Assembly (NCBI GenBank): GCA_023634235.1
Contig: JAMKCF010000049.1
Coordinates: 558,001 to 622,000 of the forward strand
Origin: Pisaster brevispinus
Lineage: Eukaryota; Echinodermata; Asteroidea; Forcipulatida; Asteriidae
DNA: 64,000 nt
Direction: 5' to 3'
The translations under genes and the position numbers were made by a program. Below the pieces are notes generated by a model. The model ran no database searches. It was not told where the DNA came from and worked only from the letters and a program-made list of their open reading frames with translations. Positions 35,005 to 47,170 of this stretch are shown piece after piece. Position 1 is the stretch's first letter. Each line of letters opens with the position of its first letter.

Positions 35005-35395
35005 GGGTTTTTCACGGGACGGTTGGAAATAAAACCCTGCAGTTACACAAAGCATTCCAGGAGGAAAGAGTAATGACTGTAAAAGAAACTCCATAGGGAA
35101 TGGGGTGTTTTCTTTTGGGTTAGGGTAAGGGTTAGGTTAAGGGTTTTTCACGGGACGGTTGGAAATAAAACCCTGCAGTTACACAAAGCATTCCAGGAGG
35201 AAAGAGTAATGACTGTAAAAGAAACTCCATAGGGAATGGGGTGTTTTCTTTTGGGTTAGGGTAAGGGTTAGGTTAAGGGTTTTTCACGGGACGGTTGGAA
35301 ATAAAACCCTGCAGTTACACAAAGCATTCCAGGAGGAAAGAGTAATGACTGTAAAAGAAACTCCATAGGGAATGGGGTGTTTTCTTTTGGGTTAG
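35005..35395. repeat. 136-bp tandem repeat, three near-identical copies
   Basis: TTCACGGGACGGTTGGAAAT starts at 35011, 35147 and 35283, exactly 136 bp apart. The units look identical by eye and end in GGGTTAGGGTAAGGGTTAGG. They share GAAATAAAACCCTGCAGTTAC and GGAAAGAGTAATG with the 175-bp unit, so they are a variant of the same satellite. Confidence 0.9.
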
Positions 35396-35482
35396 GGTTA
35401 GGGTTAGTGTTAGGGTTAGGGTTAGGGTTATGGTTAGGGTTAGGGTTAGGGTTAGGGTTAGGGTAAGGGTTAGGTTTTTTCG
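35386..35482. repeat. Interstitial telomeric repeat, (TTAGGG)n
   Basis: About fifteen consecutive TTAGGG-type hexamers, with a few substitutions (TTAGTG, TTATGG, TAAGGG), close the satellite array on its right side. TTAGGG is the ancestral metazoan telomere unit and is used by echinoderms and vertebrates. Confidence 0.92.
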
Positions 35483-35840
35483 TGACGGTTAGAAAGAAAA
35501 GTAGGGTTACACGCTGTATCCATGCATGAATGGGTAATAACACAAGACTCAATGATTCGGGTGAGTGTTTTTTTTTTCTTCTTTTTTTCTAAGTGTATTG
35601 GTGTGATAAACACAGGAGTTACACACAATAGTCGTGAAGAAGAGGCACTGCTGGGTTGTGGGATGTAGCACGGATGAATCGTCGGGTACGGAAAGCTTGG
35701 AATTTTCTTGTGTGTGTATTTCCTTGTTAGAAGTTTGTTTATTAGGCGGGTGATTATAAAACTTCATGTTTAACTTTTTGCACATTCATGGAGGGAAAGG
35801 GTATTTTAAACGCCTTAAAAGCCCCTGTGGGAATACTGGT
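35483..35840. repeat. Eroded right flank of the satellite
   Basis: Carries weak matches to the left-flank phrases (CGTGACGGTTAGAAAG, AATGATTCGGGTGAGTG, GATAAACACAGGAGTTACAC, GAGGGAAAGGGTATTTTAAACG). This mirrors the decay seen at 31800-33090. Confidence 0.5.
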
Positions 35841-37195
35841 GGATGCGGCCTAGTGTAGAAATTTGTGGATGTTGTGGAGGGGGTTACAGGGGTAAGGTAA
35901 GTTATTCCGCAAAAAAAGTATTTGAGTGGACTACTATAATCCTTATCAACTGAAATTCATGATTGGATGTAAAATTTTCACAAAAAAATTAAACCACCCC
36001 CTTAAATTTGGAGTTTAAAACCTCAGTTTTGCCATATAACTTTGACCAATCCGTGTGAGGGCGCTTAAAGTGTATGGACCCTGAAGTAATCATGGGGAAA
36101 ATGCATATAAAATACACTTATCTGTGTGAAAATGGTGACAAGGAGCCAGTCTATTTACAAACGAAGAGGGGCTTTTTATTTTGGGGTCAGCGGCAACCTA
36201 AAATTGTCCTTTTCTTCATGATTTCGTAGACGAGTGATATTTTAAACCCATGCAATGAATACATAATCAGGTAAGGACCACGTTGGTGATTTCAAAATTA
36301 GTAAATTTGGACCCTTTGAATATCAACCCACGAATGTTCAGGCTGAGACTACAGCACTCCCACCACTAGCCCATGGCTGTCCCACCACGTGCACGTGCAC
36401 ATGTACATTCCACCGGTGCATTGCACGGTGCCCACTTAGTGTTCTGTTGCTTGTTGGTCTACACAATGCATACAAAGCATGCACCTCCATGTTTTACTCA
36501 CACAAGTTGAGGGCACTTTGATTTGTTTGCACAGCACCCAAACAAATTTGTTATCAATAGTGATTTGGTCAGAAACTAAATTAAATGGATACAATTTTAA
36601 TACCATGATCCATTTGATAATCATATTTTGGGGGTGGGATTGAGAGGAAAACTGTCTGATACATGAAACAAATCAACCAGTATTGGTTTGGTTTCCAATA
36701 ATTTATTTTCCAATATGACATAAGAAAACATACACTATTTGAACAAAGTCCTAACACTAGGTTTGCCCCCATTTGAGGGTAAATACAATGGATCCCCTAA
36801 ACACAAAGTACAGAAATGATAATCAATAAAATAACAATTCAAATAGATACAAATAATTGAATGAGTAAGTCTCAATGTGATAAATCACTGATTACATTAC
36901 ATTCATACTGATATTAATCCAAAGGTGAAACAATATTATCTTCAAACTTTTACAAACTTTTTCACAGATAGTGTATTTAGTGGGTTTTTTATGAATCCGG
37001 CAAAAGTGAGATTGCACCAAAACAAAAAGAGATATCTTTTATTTACACATGGTTGGAAAGTTACACAGAAATAAAAGTGCAAAAATATTTTTAATACAAA
37101 TTTAGGAAATACAAAAAAATTAACAATAGTAGTGTAAATTAATGTAGAGAAAAAAAACACCATCAATTTGTCATACATGAAAGGTTGTCACTAAA
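35841..37195. other. Intergenic, no supported feature
   Basis: AT-rich. Short open frames on the minus strand are low-complexity and hydrophobic with no domain. No element boundaries were found. Confidence 0.45.
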
Positions 37196-38235
37196 ATACT
37201 TAAAATACAGCTAACTGATGGTTGAATGCATTCCATTACACTTTAAAATTACAGACTAATAAACTACCATAAAGTTTCAGTTTGATCGCACATTTCTTCC
37301 TGTAAATACAAAAATCTTTGAAAAGTGCACCTTTAAGCTGACGTCATGTGATGCATGATGACGACATGATGACAACAATGTAATATGAACGAGGTCTATT
37401 CAAGGTCTTAACATGGTGTCATTTTCCTGAAGGAACCAGTGCAGACAATAGATCTGTATTACAATGGTTAAAATACAGAAACTGATGGTTGAATGCATTC
37501 CATTACACCTAAATAATTAAAGACTAGGAAATTATCATAAAGTTAATCAGATTCTACAAAAATAAATAAATAATTTTAGAATATTTAAAAAACTGGAGCA
37601 GTGTGTTTGTGCAAACTAACTTAAAACTGCACCTTAAGGTGACATCACATGACATTTGATGACATCATTATAACAAGACCTCACATTTTGGTTGTAACAC
37701 ATCCTGGCATGAACACATGCAATGGTTTCAGCTCGAATGTATAGATCTTGTAAAACTGCACCTTTAAGCAGTAACTTAACTAAGGGGGGGGGGGGCAGGG
37801 GGACTCGCGCCCCCCCCCCCCCCCATGATGTCCGTGACCCACAGGTCCCCCCCCCCCCCCATTGGAACTCCCCATTACGTAGATCAAGATCCAGTGCAAG
37901 TAGAATCTATGATTGGTTGGCCAACAGTGCCCCCTTAGAAAAAAACGGTGCCACTTAAAAAATATGACATTAGTTACGCCACTGCCTGGTGATGTCACAT
38001 AACACTTGATGATAGCATTAGTACAGGCCCTCAAACTTTGGATGTTACACATTCCAATTTTGAATACATGCAAAGTTTCAGTTTGAGCCCCCTTTTTTTC
38101 CTGTTAATACAAAAATCTTTGAAAAGTGAACCTTTAAGGTGATGTCACGTGATGCACGATGACGGCATGATGACGGCTTTGTAATATGAACGAGGTCTCA
38201 TCAAGGTCATAACATGGTGCAGTTGTGAAGTTGAT
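37196..38235. repeat. Tandem repeat family with GATGTCACGTGATG core, about four units
   Basis: Each unit contains a block like GGTTGAATGCATTCCATTAC, then AAAAATCTTTGAAAAGTG, CACCTTTAAGGTGATGTCA, GATGCATGATGACG and ATATGAACGAGGTC. Copies are anchored near 37221, 37487, 37700 and 38041. The unit is about 200-270 bp with one copy split by the MITE at 37769. The recurrent TGACGTCA/GTCACGTGA words look like CRE or E-box sites, but no function is inferred. Confidence 0.6.
37769..37984. mobile_element. hAT-like MITE inserted in the tandem repeat
   Basis: The termini CAGTAACTTAACTAAGG and TAGTTACGCCACTG match the family at 25740-25916. The insertion splits the host repeat between CCTTTAAG and GTGATGTC, which are contiguous in neighbouring units, so both ends are fixed. 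The interior holds three C or G homopolymers. Confidence 0.65.
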
Positions 38236-38341
38236 CCTTTTAACGAAAGTAACTTCATTGTGAAATGATGACACTGCTGTCACACAATTGGACACTCTAA
38301 AAAGTCCCTGGTCGGAACTAGTCCGGACTCCGGGCCCCCAT

Positions 38342-38748
38342 TTAGTCTGGTGGCTTAATGGAAAAATTGTGACACGCCGGATTAAAGCACCAAACTTTGC
38401 ACACTTGTTTTAGGAGTCCCAAAGAAGCATATTAGAGGGGGGGGGGGGGTGTGCCCGGTCTGTCATCTCCAGGTCAGTAAACTAAAGGGATCAACTTTTA
38501 CCACATAGCTATGCATGAGTGTCTGAATTAGAAGCTGCATGGTCATTTGTTATAAGTTCTAATGATATGCGCAGTATTATAATACCACATGAACTTTGAC
38601 GTCATCCTGACCTTGACCTAGGTCACCCAAACAGAGCACCCCCTCTAGAATGATTCTATGGGATGTATGGAATAACTGTACACAATGTTGTGCTTTAATC
38701 CAGCGTGTCACAATTTTGCCAACAATTTGCTGTAAGCCACCGGACTAA
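38342..38748. mobile_element. MITE with long terminal inverted repeats
   Basis: The left arm TTAGTCTGGTGGCTTA, then AAAATTGTGACACGCCGG and ATTAAAGCAC, is mirrored at the right by GTGCTTTAATCC, AGCGTGTCACAATTTT and TAAGCCACCGGACTAA. That gives inverted repeats of about 55-60 bp around 407 bp. A G-run lies at about 38438-38451. No open frame. Confidence 0.7.
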
Positions 38749-39264
38749 TGACCTAACTTTAAATTGTTAACTTAAAACAGAAGTTAGCTTCAGATGGATA
38801 TTGACAAAATAAACCCAAGGCTTTATTTCCATTTGCAGTTTCTTATGGCCAACAAAATAGCTGCTATATTTAAGAAACTTGTGTTTGATTCTCAAACAAA
38901 ATGACTTTTATGTTTGAGAAAATTATTTTTGATTCTTACCAGATTATGGCCAGACAGTAACATAAAATGTTTCTTGAAAACAAGAGAACATCAATGTAAG
39001 ATGCTTCATAAATTTTCTGATGGCAAATGCACTTAAACTGCCCACTTCTGTTCTGTCAGTATGACCCAGAAATGGCTCCAAATCTGTCCCAGGAGTTTGT
39101 AGAGAGCATGCTGCCAAAATGTTCCCTGACTGCAATAGCAATCATAAATACTCATTCTAATTATCTCTAAAATGCACCAATCTGTTCTGCCTGCCAGCCT
39201 CGTTTTGATTACGTTGATTTGACCCCTTCCCAGGTTGTATCGTAACTTGGGTTTGATCCCTGGC
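38749..39264. other. Intergenic, no supported feature
   Basis: No domain or repeat was recognised. A B-box-like GGTTTGATCCC near 39250 may belong to a second, worn SINE next to the fragment that follows. Confidence 0.4.
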
Positions 39265-39385
39265 TACACGGCAGCTTACGGTTGAATGGCTTCTGACTGG
39301 CACTCCAGAACAAAGATATTGACTAATAGGGAGACCGCCAACATAGGGCTGGATAGATTTTTCTTTATTCAAACCCAAATGATTT
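39265..39385 (+). mobile_element. SINE fragment lacking the tRNA part
   Basis: It has the leader GGCTTCTGACTGGCACTCC, ACAAAGATATTGACTAATAGGGAGACC and ACATAGGGCTGGATAG of the family at 18055. It then jumps to TTCTTTATTCAAACCC, so the A and B boxes are deleted. Confidence 0.5.
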
Positions 39386-40199
39386 AAACAAGAGACAAAC
39401 AAGATGGCTGCTCCATGATACAAGTTTACTGGCCTGGCCAGCTAGTTCATTACTTCCCAAAGCCTCAGTACATACATTGTAAACCACTCCTCACATAGAT
39501 TGTTCATATCCTTAGTTGACATCATATTGTCCAGAGCATTAGCTGTGCTTGGTTAGGCTTCAGTCTTTGAAGATGGCTGTAAATGAAAGGAAAGGCAATA
39601 AACATCGTAAGCAATGAACAAATAGTAGAAAAACCATAGTGCACTGTAAATGTAGTGGTTGCATTATTTTATATAGCAATGTGAAAGTTGTTTGAATTTG
39701 CGAAAACATTTTCATAAAAAATATTCTTCCCAAATTAGGAATTTCTGTAATTTCTGTTGACTTTGAGTCTGAGAAATATATTTCAATTCTATTGAGTATT
39801 GCAGTATCCTTGATAACCAAAGAGAAAAATTAGATAAATCTTCTTGTACGTGTCTTAGTGCAATTATTGGTCAAATAAAAACACTTTGATTCTGGTCTTG
39901 AAAATGTTTTGTCAAGTAAACAACTTGATCTACAAGCTCTGTGTTCCTGTGGATTTTTTTCTCCAATCCAAGCCCTGGCTTGTAATTTTGTCCCCACTCA
40001 CATGAAGATCCTATCTAATGGAAAATGTGTACATTTTCTTGCTCTTTAGTGGCAAAAACAATTTGAGGAGCTGCTGTTAATGGACTCCACTTTGGCTCAG
40101 TTTATTTACAGCGGTCAACCAGTGACCAACCTGGTCAATACCATGCAGTAAATCCCAGCTCCTTACACAGCTAAATAAGCAAAAATTCACAATTTCAAC
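39386..40199. other. Intergenic, no supported feature
   Basis: AT-rich with no domain or repeat recognised. Confidence 0.4.
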
Positions 40200-40526
40200 A
40201 CAATGAAGGTTCAGTTTTTACCAGTAGCACACTCCTTCTAAGTTTTGGGGTTAAAAAACAAATAGTTTGTCCATTACTGTGTATCTGCCGTCTGAATAGT
40301 AACACTTTGTTTTCAGCCTCAACCATTTTTGGCATTGATTTAAACTATTTAATAACATTTACTTTCCATAAAATAGTTTCAAAGATTAGTTGTCAGTAGT
40401 ACATAATTTCAGCCAGCTCAATACTCAATGACTCAAAATAATACAGAGAAATTGACTTAACAGTCAGTCCCTCTTAGAGCTTAAGTTCATGCAAAAACAA
40501 TATCCTAACATTAGGGTTGTAGTTGA

Positions 40527-40910
40527 GTCACCTGTGTCGAGTCTGAGTCCGAGTCCCTAGTCACAAGTCACTTGGGTTGAGTCCGAGTATCAAGTCACTT
40601 GGGTCAAGTTTAAGTCACGAGTCACTTGGGTTTAGTCCAAGTCTGAGTCACAAGTTACTTGGTTCGAGTCCATGTTCTGAGTCACTTGGGTCTAGCCACT
40701 TAGCTCGAATCTTATTGTCGAGTCACTTGGGTCAAGTCTTGAGTCCGAGTTCCTAGCCACTTAGTTTGAGTCTGAGTACCAAGTTACTTGAGTCCCAGTT
40801 CCTAGCCACTTGGTTTGAGTCTGAGTACCAAGTTACTTGGATGGAGTCAGAGTCTGAGTCCTGAGTCAATTGGGTAGAGTCCAAGTCCAAGTCATGAGTC
40901 ACTTGTTTAA
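40527..40910. repeat. Degenerate GAGTCACTTGGGT minisatellite
   Basis: Repeated GAGTCACTTGGGT, GAGTCCGAGTC and related words in about ten imperfect units of 30-40 bp. It lies within the first 1.8-kb unit and is not seen at the equivalent place in the others. Confidence 0.75.
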
Positions 40911-43738
40911 ATCACTAAATATAAGAACACTTTAACCAATTCACTTAGATGACTGGAATGCAAACCAAATGTTGTAAAATAGGAATTGAAAATGACAAAC
41001 TTTGCTACAACACATTTAGTCTAAACTAAGTTCTACAATATACAATTAAAATGTTATTTAAGGCTCAGTTCTGGTTGTTGCTTTACCAATACCCCTTGCC
41101 CCCTCTCCAGAATGTCTTTATGCGACTAATTGCCTAAGCTTTAACTTTAGAGCACATCTATCTCCCCCTCCCAGGGATTGTCAGTGACTAAAAGAGGGAC
41201 ATATTTCCTGAGAATGCAGGCCAAAGGTAATAGGTCCCTCACTTCTGGAGACTCAAGGGCCCAAGAAATGTCAACAATTAATTCATTACCAATTAAATCA
41301 TAAGCATTTCAACACTTCAAGGAATGTTTTAGTTTCCCCAGTTGTTGTTTTTTTTATTGTTGTTCACTGTTCACATCATGAGGGGGCGCTGTATCAAGTC
41401 AAAAAGTTTAAGTGTATTGCCTCGTTTGGGAACTATTTCCTGCAAATTATGCGTACCCGCATCTAGATCAAGGAGGGGCAAATCTCATGCACTAACCCAA
41501 CGTGACCATGTTTCAGCAAACTAGACCACAGAACTAGCAAGATGTGTGTTATAATACTTTTTTTTTTGGGGGGGGGCATGACCATTTTAACTGTTTTTAT
41601 TCAAATGTCTGATTGAAAAGAGTGAGCTTTTTGAAAAAGTGCAGAATACATGTTTTTATTATATTACAGGGTTTTGTCTCTGTTAGTAATTCTTTGTGCA
41701 TAATAGAATCAAGCTACCAATTGTCTCTAAATCTTAGACTTCAAACTTGATACAAATATTTGTTTCACCAACATCTACATGATGACATTAAACATTTTAT
41801 ATGGGGTCCTGATTGAACATTTCTATTATTTCTTGTTAAAGTTTTAACCCCTAAATACAGGCTTGAAACACAACATCCAAGATGGTTGCCAGGTATGGCG
41901 ACCATGTTGAGTTCCCACAATGCATTGACCACCATCACTTGACACGTCACCAATAAATTGGCCATAAATTTGGTCAGTTGTAATCAAAATTAGTTTTGTT
42001 TTCTCCATCAGTAACACATTCCATTGCAATATTTGTGAAGTAAAATTAACTAATTTGTCTATTACTGAAACTGCTGTAAGAACTAGTTTTGCTTTGTTTT
42101 TGTTGCATTTATTTTTGGCATTAATTCTAATAATTGAACCTTCTCAGAGTTTCAGATAGTATTGTCTAGATTTATTAATTTGTCAAAAACAGGTAATTTC
42201 AGCAAGCTCGTTACTCAATGCTTTTAGATTTTTCACTCATTAAAAAAGCATTTATCTTAATAATAAAAACCTATCTTTAGAATAGTCAGGGGGTGGGGGA
42301 GCTTAGATAGCCAAGCAAGATTATTAATGCAATGGTACAAATTTGGGCTTTTCGTGGGGCATGTTCATTTAAACCAATGGCTAATAAGCGAGAGCTGTTT
42401 GAAAACGTGTAAATTAGTAGTACTTTTTATAACTATAAAGTGTTGTTGTTGTTAATAGTAAATTTTTCAGATAGTTTCAAAATGCCATTTTGCCTTTATA
42501 ACTTCTGTCAGAATTTTGACACTGTTATGTGAAGTTTTAATTCACAGCCTGTCAATGTAATCAATAGCAAAAAAACATTGCACATTTTTAAGGTTCATTT
42601 TGTTTAATATACTAGAAACAGGCATTATTATTGGTCCTTGGAAAAAAGTGGGAAAATTCACAAGTACATGGGCTGACCAAGGTCTACATGTACATGTCGT
42701 ATAGGCTTTCATATACTTTTTAGGGTACTTAATCAGAGTTTCTCAGAATTTTCCAAGGAAAAACCCACTTTTTTAAAAGTAAAAATTGGAAGTAAGACAG
42801 AAATAGGAGGAATATCAAACATGCAGAAACAAACTCCATTGCAATAGGTGTTTTGAAAAAAGAATATTTGTTTTATTTATTTGTTGTTTTTAAATAGAGA
42901 CTAACTTAACTGTCATTCTCTCTTTGAAATCAAGTTCCTTCAAAACCTTATCCAGGCATGCAACTGCCCGATGAAAAAAAAAGAGGAAATTTTCAAAGGC
43001 ACAACGCAAGCGCGGAGCGAGGCAGCCAAAACGCCAAGGGACATGAGATCCACAATGGTACCCTAGAAAATGTTGAGGTTTATTATGCTCTTAGGTGCAT
43101 TCTTAGCATGTACTAGGCTTATTTCACATTATTGTGGTTGTACATTGTTGTTGCCAAGCATATAAATAAAGGCTTTTAAAAAAAAAAAAAATTTTGCCTG
43201 CTTATCCTAAAATGTGAATTTTTTTTTAGCATTCTGCGGTAGCTCAGTAGATGCTTATTAGAAAAAAAAACCATTGTAATTGTTGCCTGTTTCGACATTT
43301 TTCTCCTTAAAAAAGTTGGAAGGGTGGTTGGTTAAGTTACCTCAGCAAGTTTGTTGTTGCAATTGAATATTTTTGTTATTTGTTGTATGTGGTGCATGAA
43401 CATTTTAACTATTATTATTCCATTATCTGATTTTAACCCTTGTGTTAAAAAGGGTCAACAATTCCTACCACACCATCTAAGGCATATTAAAAAAATTGAT
43501 GTGCATTTCCTAAAATGTGTTACCTCTTTGCGTGACTTCTTTACATGCCCCGCTATTGCCTAGACTGATTTGAGCATTTACATTACCCAGTAATTAAATT
43601 TTCCCCTTTAATTAGCTAACTTAGTGTCAAGGAAACACCCCTGACTTAATCCTGACGAGTGAAAATGCCAATTATTTTTACCAAACCATCCAAAATGTAG
43701 TTTGAAAAAATCCTGTAAAAAAAAACCTCTAGGGTTGA

Positions 43739-43765
43739 CCCCCCCCCCCCCCCCCCCCCCCCCCC
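43739..43765. repeat. Poly-C tract
   Basis: A 27-base C homopolymer, the longest in the window. A glycine-run open frame on the opposite strand is an artefact of it. Confidence 0.85.
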
Positions 43766-45110
43766 GAGACACATAGACTGATCAAAGGATAACTTGATCA
43801 GTTGAAAAAAAAATATATTCGAACAATAGGAACTAATTAATTTTGTTTTTACACCAGTAACTAATTCCATGATTTAAAAACTACTACTTTGGCCTTTACT
43901 AAAACTTAGAATTAGTATTGCTTTGTTTTTAGCTGCTACTAAATGACATATATGGCATTTAATCTGAGAATTTTCATACAAAGAGGTGTTGGTAGTAAAG
44001 ACAAAAAAGTGATGATAATAATATTAAATTGTCAATAAAGGCTACTTTCTGCCAGCTCATTACTCAATGCTTTTAGATCTTACACTCATTAAAAACATTT
44101 ATCGTCAGAAGAAAAGTAGTCATTATTAATTCATTAGATGAAAATATCAATTGAAAACATTGTCATTGCTGCCATTTAATTTTGTAAAAATATTGTTACC
44201 CCTTTTTGTTCTTTCTTTTTTTATAGAGTGGGGGGGGGGGGGGTAGGGTGCGGTAGCTTGGGTAGGACAACAAGTTTATTGCTTCAATGGTACACATTTT
44301 GTTGTGGTACATGGTCACTAAAGCAACAGGATAATTGAAGTAGAAAAACATTTGGAAAAGTGTAAATTTTTTGAATTTTTTGGGAAGTGTAGGGTTTGGA
44401 TGTTTTGTTAAATATTTGCGTTGACTTTTTAAAATTTTGTTTTTACTTTGCTCCGTGAAACTATAAATGCCATTAAATGTTATTAGCTATAGCAAAAACT
44501 AAACAATTTTAAGGTTCATGTTGTTTTATAAAACAGTAACAGGCAGTATATTGGTCCTTGGAAATAAGTAGGAAACTTATATGGGCTGACCAAGGCCTAC
44601 ATGTACATGTAATGTAGGCTTTTTTTACTTTTTAAAGTCTCTTTGATAAGAGTTTTTATGATTTTTCCAAAGAAATTATACTAAAAAGTTAGAATATCCT
44701 GCCTGCAGTAAAAGTTTGATTGTAAAAAGTGAGTTTAAAATAACATGTACTAAAAAAAAATGCTTTATAGTTTGTAAGTATTTTTTTAACTGAACTATTA
44801 ATTTTGTATTTATTTGTTATTTTGTATTTATTTGTTATTTATTTGTTATTTATTTTTTATGTTTTAAAATTACTTCTTTGGGTGGTCAAAACCACCAGTT
44901 TGTGAATTTTTAAACCAGCTGAAACCATTTTTGACATGAATTCAAAATGTTTACACTAAAATACTTTTAGTTAATTTGGTGGTTAGGCAGGGGGGGGGAG
45001 TTGTTACAATGGCACAAAGTTGGGTTTCTGTGTCATCCTGATCATTTTTTAACCATAATTTCAATGGCTTAAAAAAAATATAATAAAAAATTAAATTGCC
45101 TCATTATTTT

Positions 45111-46470
45111 TATTAAATTAAGATAAAATTGTTTTGTTTTATTGATAAACCGAAATACTCATGCAAAGGGCCAATTTATTTGAATAAAAAAGAAGAAAAA
45201 AATGTGTATACTTTTCTATTCTTAAAAAAATATATATAATTGAATTACTAAACTAGTAATTAATACGAATAATTAATTTTCTACTTTCTCAAACAAATTG
45301 AGGCTTGCAAAATATATTCAACTAAAGATTAAATAACAATTTTCAACAAAAATAAAAAGTATTTACCCTGAATAACTGGGTTGTTGTTGAGCTCAGCCGA
45401 CTGACTTCCAGTCATAACAAATTAACATAAACCATGTGCTCCTTCCACCACTGCAGTGTGTGGTATTGTTTACTTAAATAGGTACCCTGACTCACTAAGT
45501 ATGTCATAGCATGCACAGCTTAAGATTGGAACCATGTTATTATGCTCTATTAAATATGTTTTTATATTAAATTATGAAAGTTTTGTTTTAAATTGTTATA
45601 CCATATTGTTACCTTAAATTATTCAAAAGGATCTTGTTTGAGGGTTTTAGGAATTTAAACTATTTTGAGCTTTTTCAGTTTTTAAAATGGACATTTGAAA
45701 ATAGCGCCACCTATTGATCATGGCTTCCTTAATTTAATTGTGCATGCAGCATATGGGATTTTGTGTACACGCGGTTTGGGAAACTTAATTTTGTTATTTG
45801 GAGATTGTAATATAATTCGGAAATACCCTGAAGTTTCTTATGAGGAACAGTCATTTTGTGGAGTCAAAATTCAGGTAAAAATGCACTTTCTGGCTTATAG
45901 ATTAAGGTCAACATTCTGCCTACATAATGTACAAATGATTAAATGCAATTTTGTATGACATCCTCCATGCATAAACATGTCATGTGTTCATTTTCCTTAT
46001 TCTAAGTGTACACTGTCCTGTTCCATTTGCAGGATAATCATATTTTCAGTTTAAAAGACGACGGTTGGTATCAGGGGACAAGGAAGCCCCACCTACATCC
46101 AAAGCCTAATCAAAGTTCGGTACTTTTAGTAAAGCGAATTTTGTTAAATTGACAATGTTCTTTAATCTTTTTGCGTAGATTGTTGGCCCTATTTTAACAT
46201 CAGTTCACCTTTGGATATGTGCCCCTATAAATATGCAAACTGCAATATCTTTTAAAAGTGCAGAAATAAAAAATAAAATGTATTTGCAGCATGCTTTTAC
46301 TATCCAGGCTTTCGTTTCATTGCAAAAATTTAATGAAAAGGAGATACGTGAACTTGAAATTATAAATAAACAACACAAGACCATGAAGCCTTCCGATATG
46401 TAATTACCAAAATTTATGATATCAATTAATTAATTGCCATACAAAGAAATGTGATAAAAAATGCAACAAT
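45111..46470. other. Intergenic, strongly AT-rich
   Basis: Poly-A/T runs and TA repeats. An 87-aa frame at 45695-45958 has no recognisable domain. Nothing else is supported. Confidence 0.4.
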
Positions 46471-47170
46471 GAAATGATTCAAGAACAGATCAACAATGTG
46501 GTTAAGAATTGAACATGAATTGGGCCAAAAACATTGTTATTGGTTAATACAACAAATACAAGAACAGCCAAAAACGTGATTATTAGGTGTAAAAAACTGG
46601 AGTCAAATATTGGTCAATAACGTGAATATTGGTTTTGTGAAAAATGACATTTTTGTGTCAATAGCGTGAATACTAAGTTTGCATCACTTGATTCAAAACT
46701 TTTCAATAACCTGATTATTAAATGTGCAGAACACGCCATTGACGGGGCAGATAGTGTCATTATGTGATTTACACGTAATCACATAAAGAATTTTTTGATT
46801 TTGTATGTGATTATGCGGTGAAAACGCATTACTGCCTATCGTTAGAATATCCTATTAGTGTTGAACGTGATTAGTACTTAATGGGCTTGACGTTATTTTA
46901 GCTTTGTTTTAAGGCCAACATTGGGTGTGAAAAATGGGATTTACTAACAAGTCAGTAACATGACCATCAGATTTTAACCACCAGATTGAAGAAGTGTTAC
47001 GAAGGTTACGAAGTGTGTTAGCGTAAATGTTGATTTCAACAGCACGGAAAACGCACTAACGCAAATGGTTAATGCCTTAACGAAATTTGTTACCATGACT
47101 ATGCTATAAAAATGCAATAACCCTTATATAGCTCGATTATCCCATATGAAGAATGTGATTAAAACCAACT
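46471..47170. repeat. Degenerate repeat of AATAACGTGATTATTGG type
   Basis: Words such as AAAACGTGATTATTAGG, AATAACGTGAATATTGG, AATAGCGTGAATACT and AATAACCTGATTATT recur every 40-60 bp. A palindrome, TATGTGATT with AATCACATA, lies near 46754-46778. It is diverged and noncoding. Confidence 0.4.

Larger units (their letters stand above)
40200..45110. repeat. 1.8-1.9-kb tandem duplication, three to four units
   Basis: Shared landmarks recur at regular offsets. GCTCATTACTCAATGCTTTTAG-type sequence is at about 40415, 42207 and 44055. TTGGTCCTTGGAAA followed by GGGCTGACCAAGG and CTACATGTACATGT is at about 42630 and 44550. A fourth partial match (AAACCAGCTGAAACCATTTTTGACAT and the G-run with ACAATGGCACAAAG) is at 44915-45030. 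No open frame is conserved between units, so this looks like duplicated noncoding DNA. Confidence 0.6.

Noticed and set aside
33004..35552. Proteins of VRVRVRNKTL or PNPNPNPN type in the telomere-related satellite
   Set aside because: They are direct translations of TTAGGG-type repeats on either strand.
37722..38073. Proline- or glycine-rich frames near 37.8 kb
   Set aside because: Produced by C/G homopolymers inside a hAT-like MITE.
43646..43870. Glycine-run protein on the minus strand
   Set aside because: Artefact of the 27-base poly-C tract.
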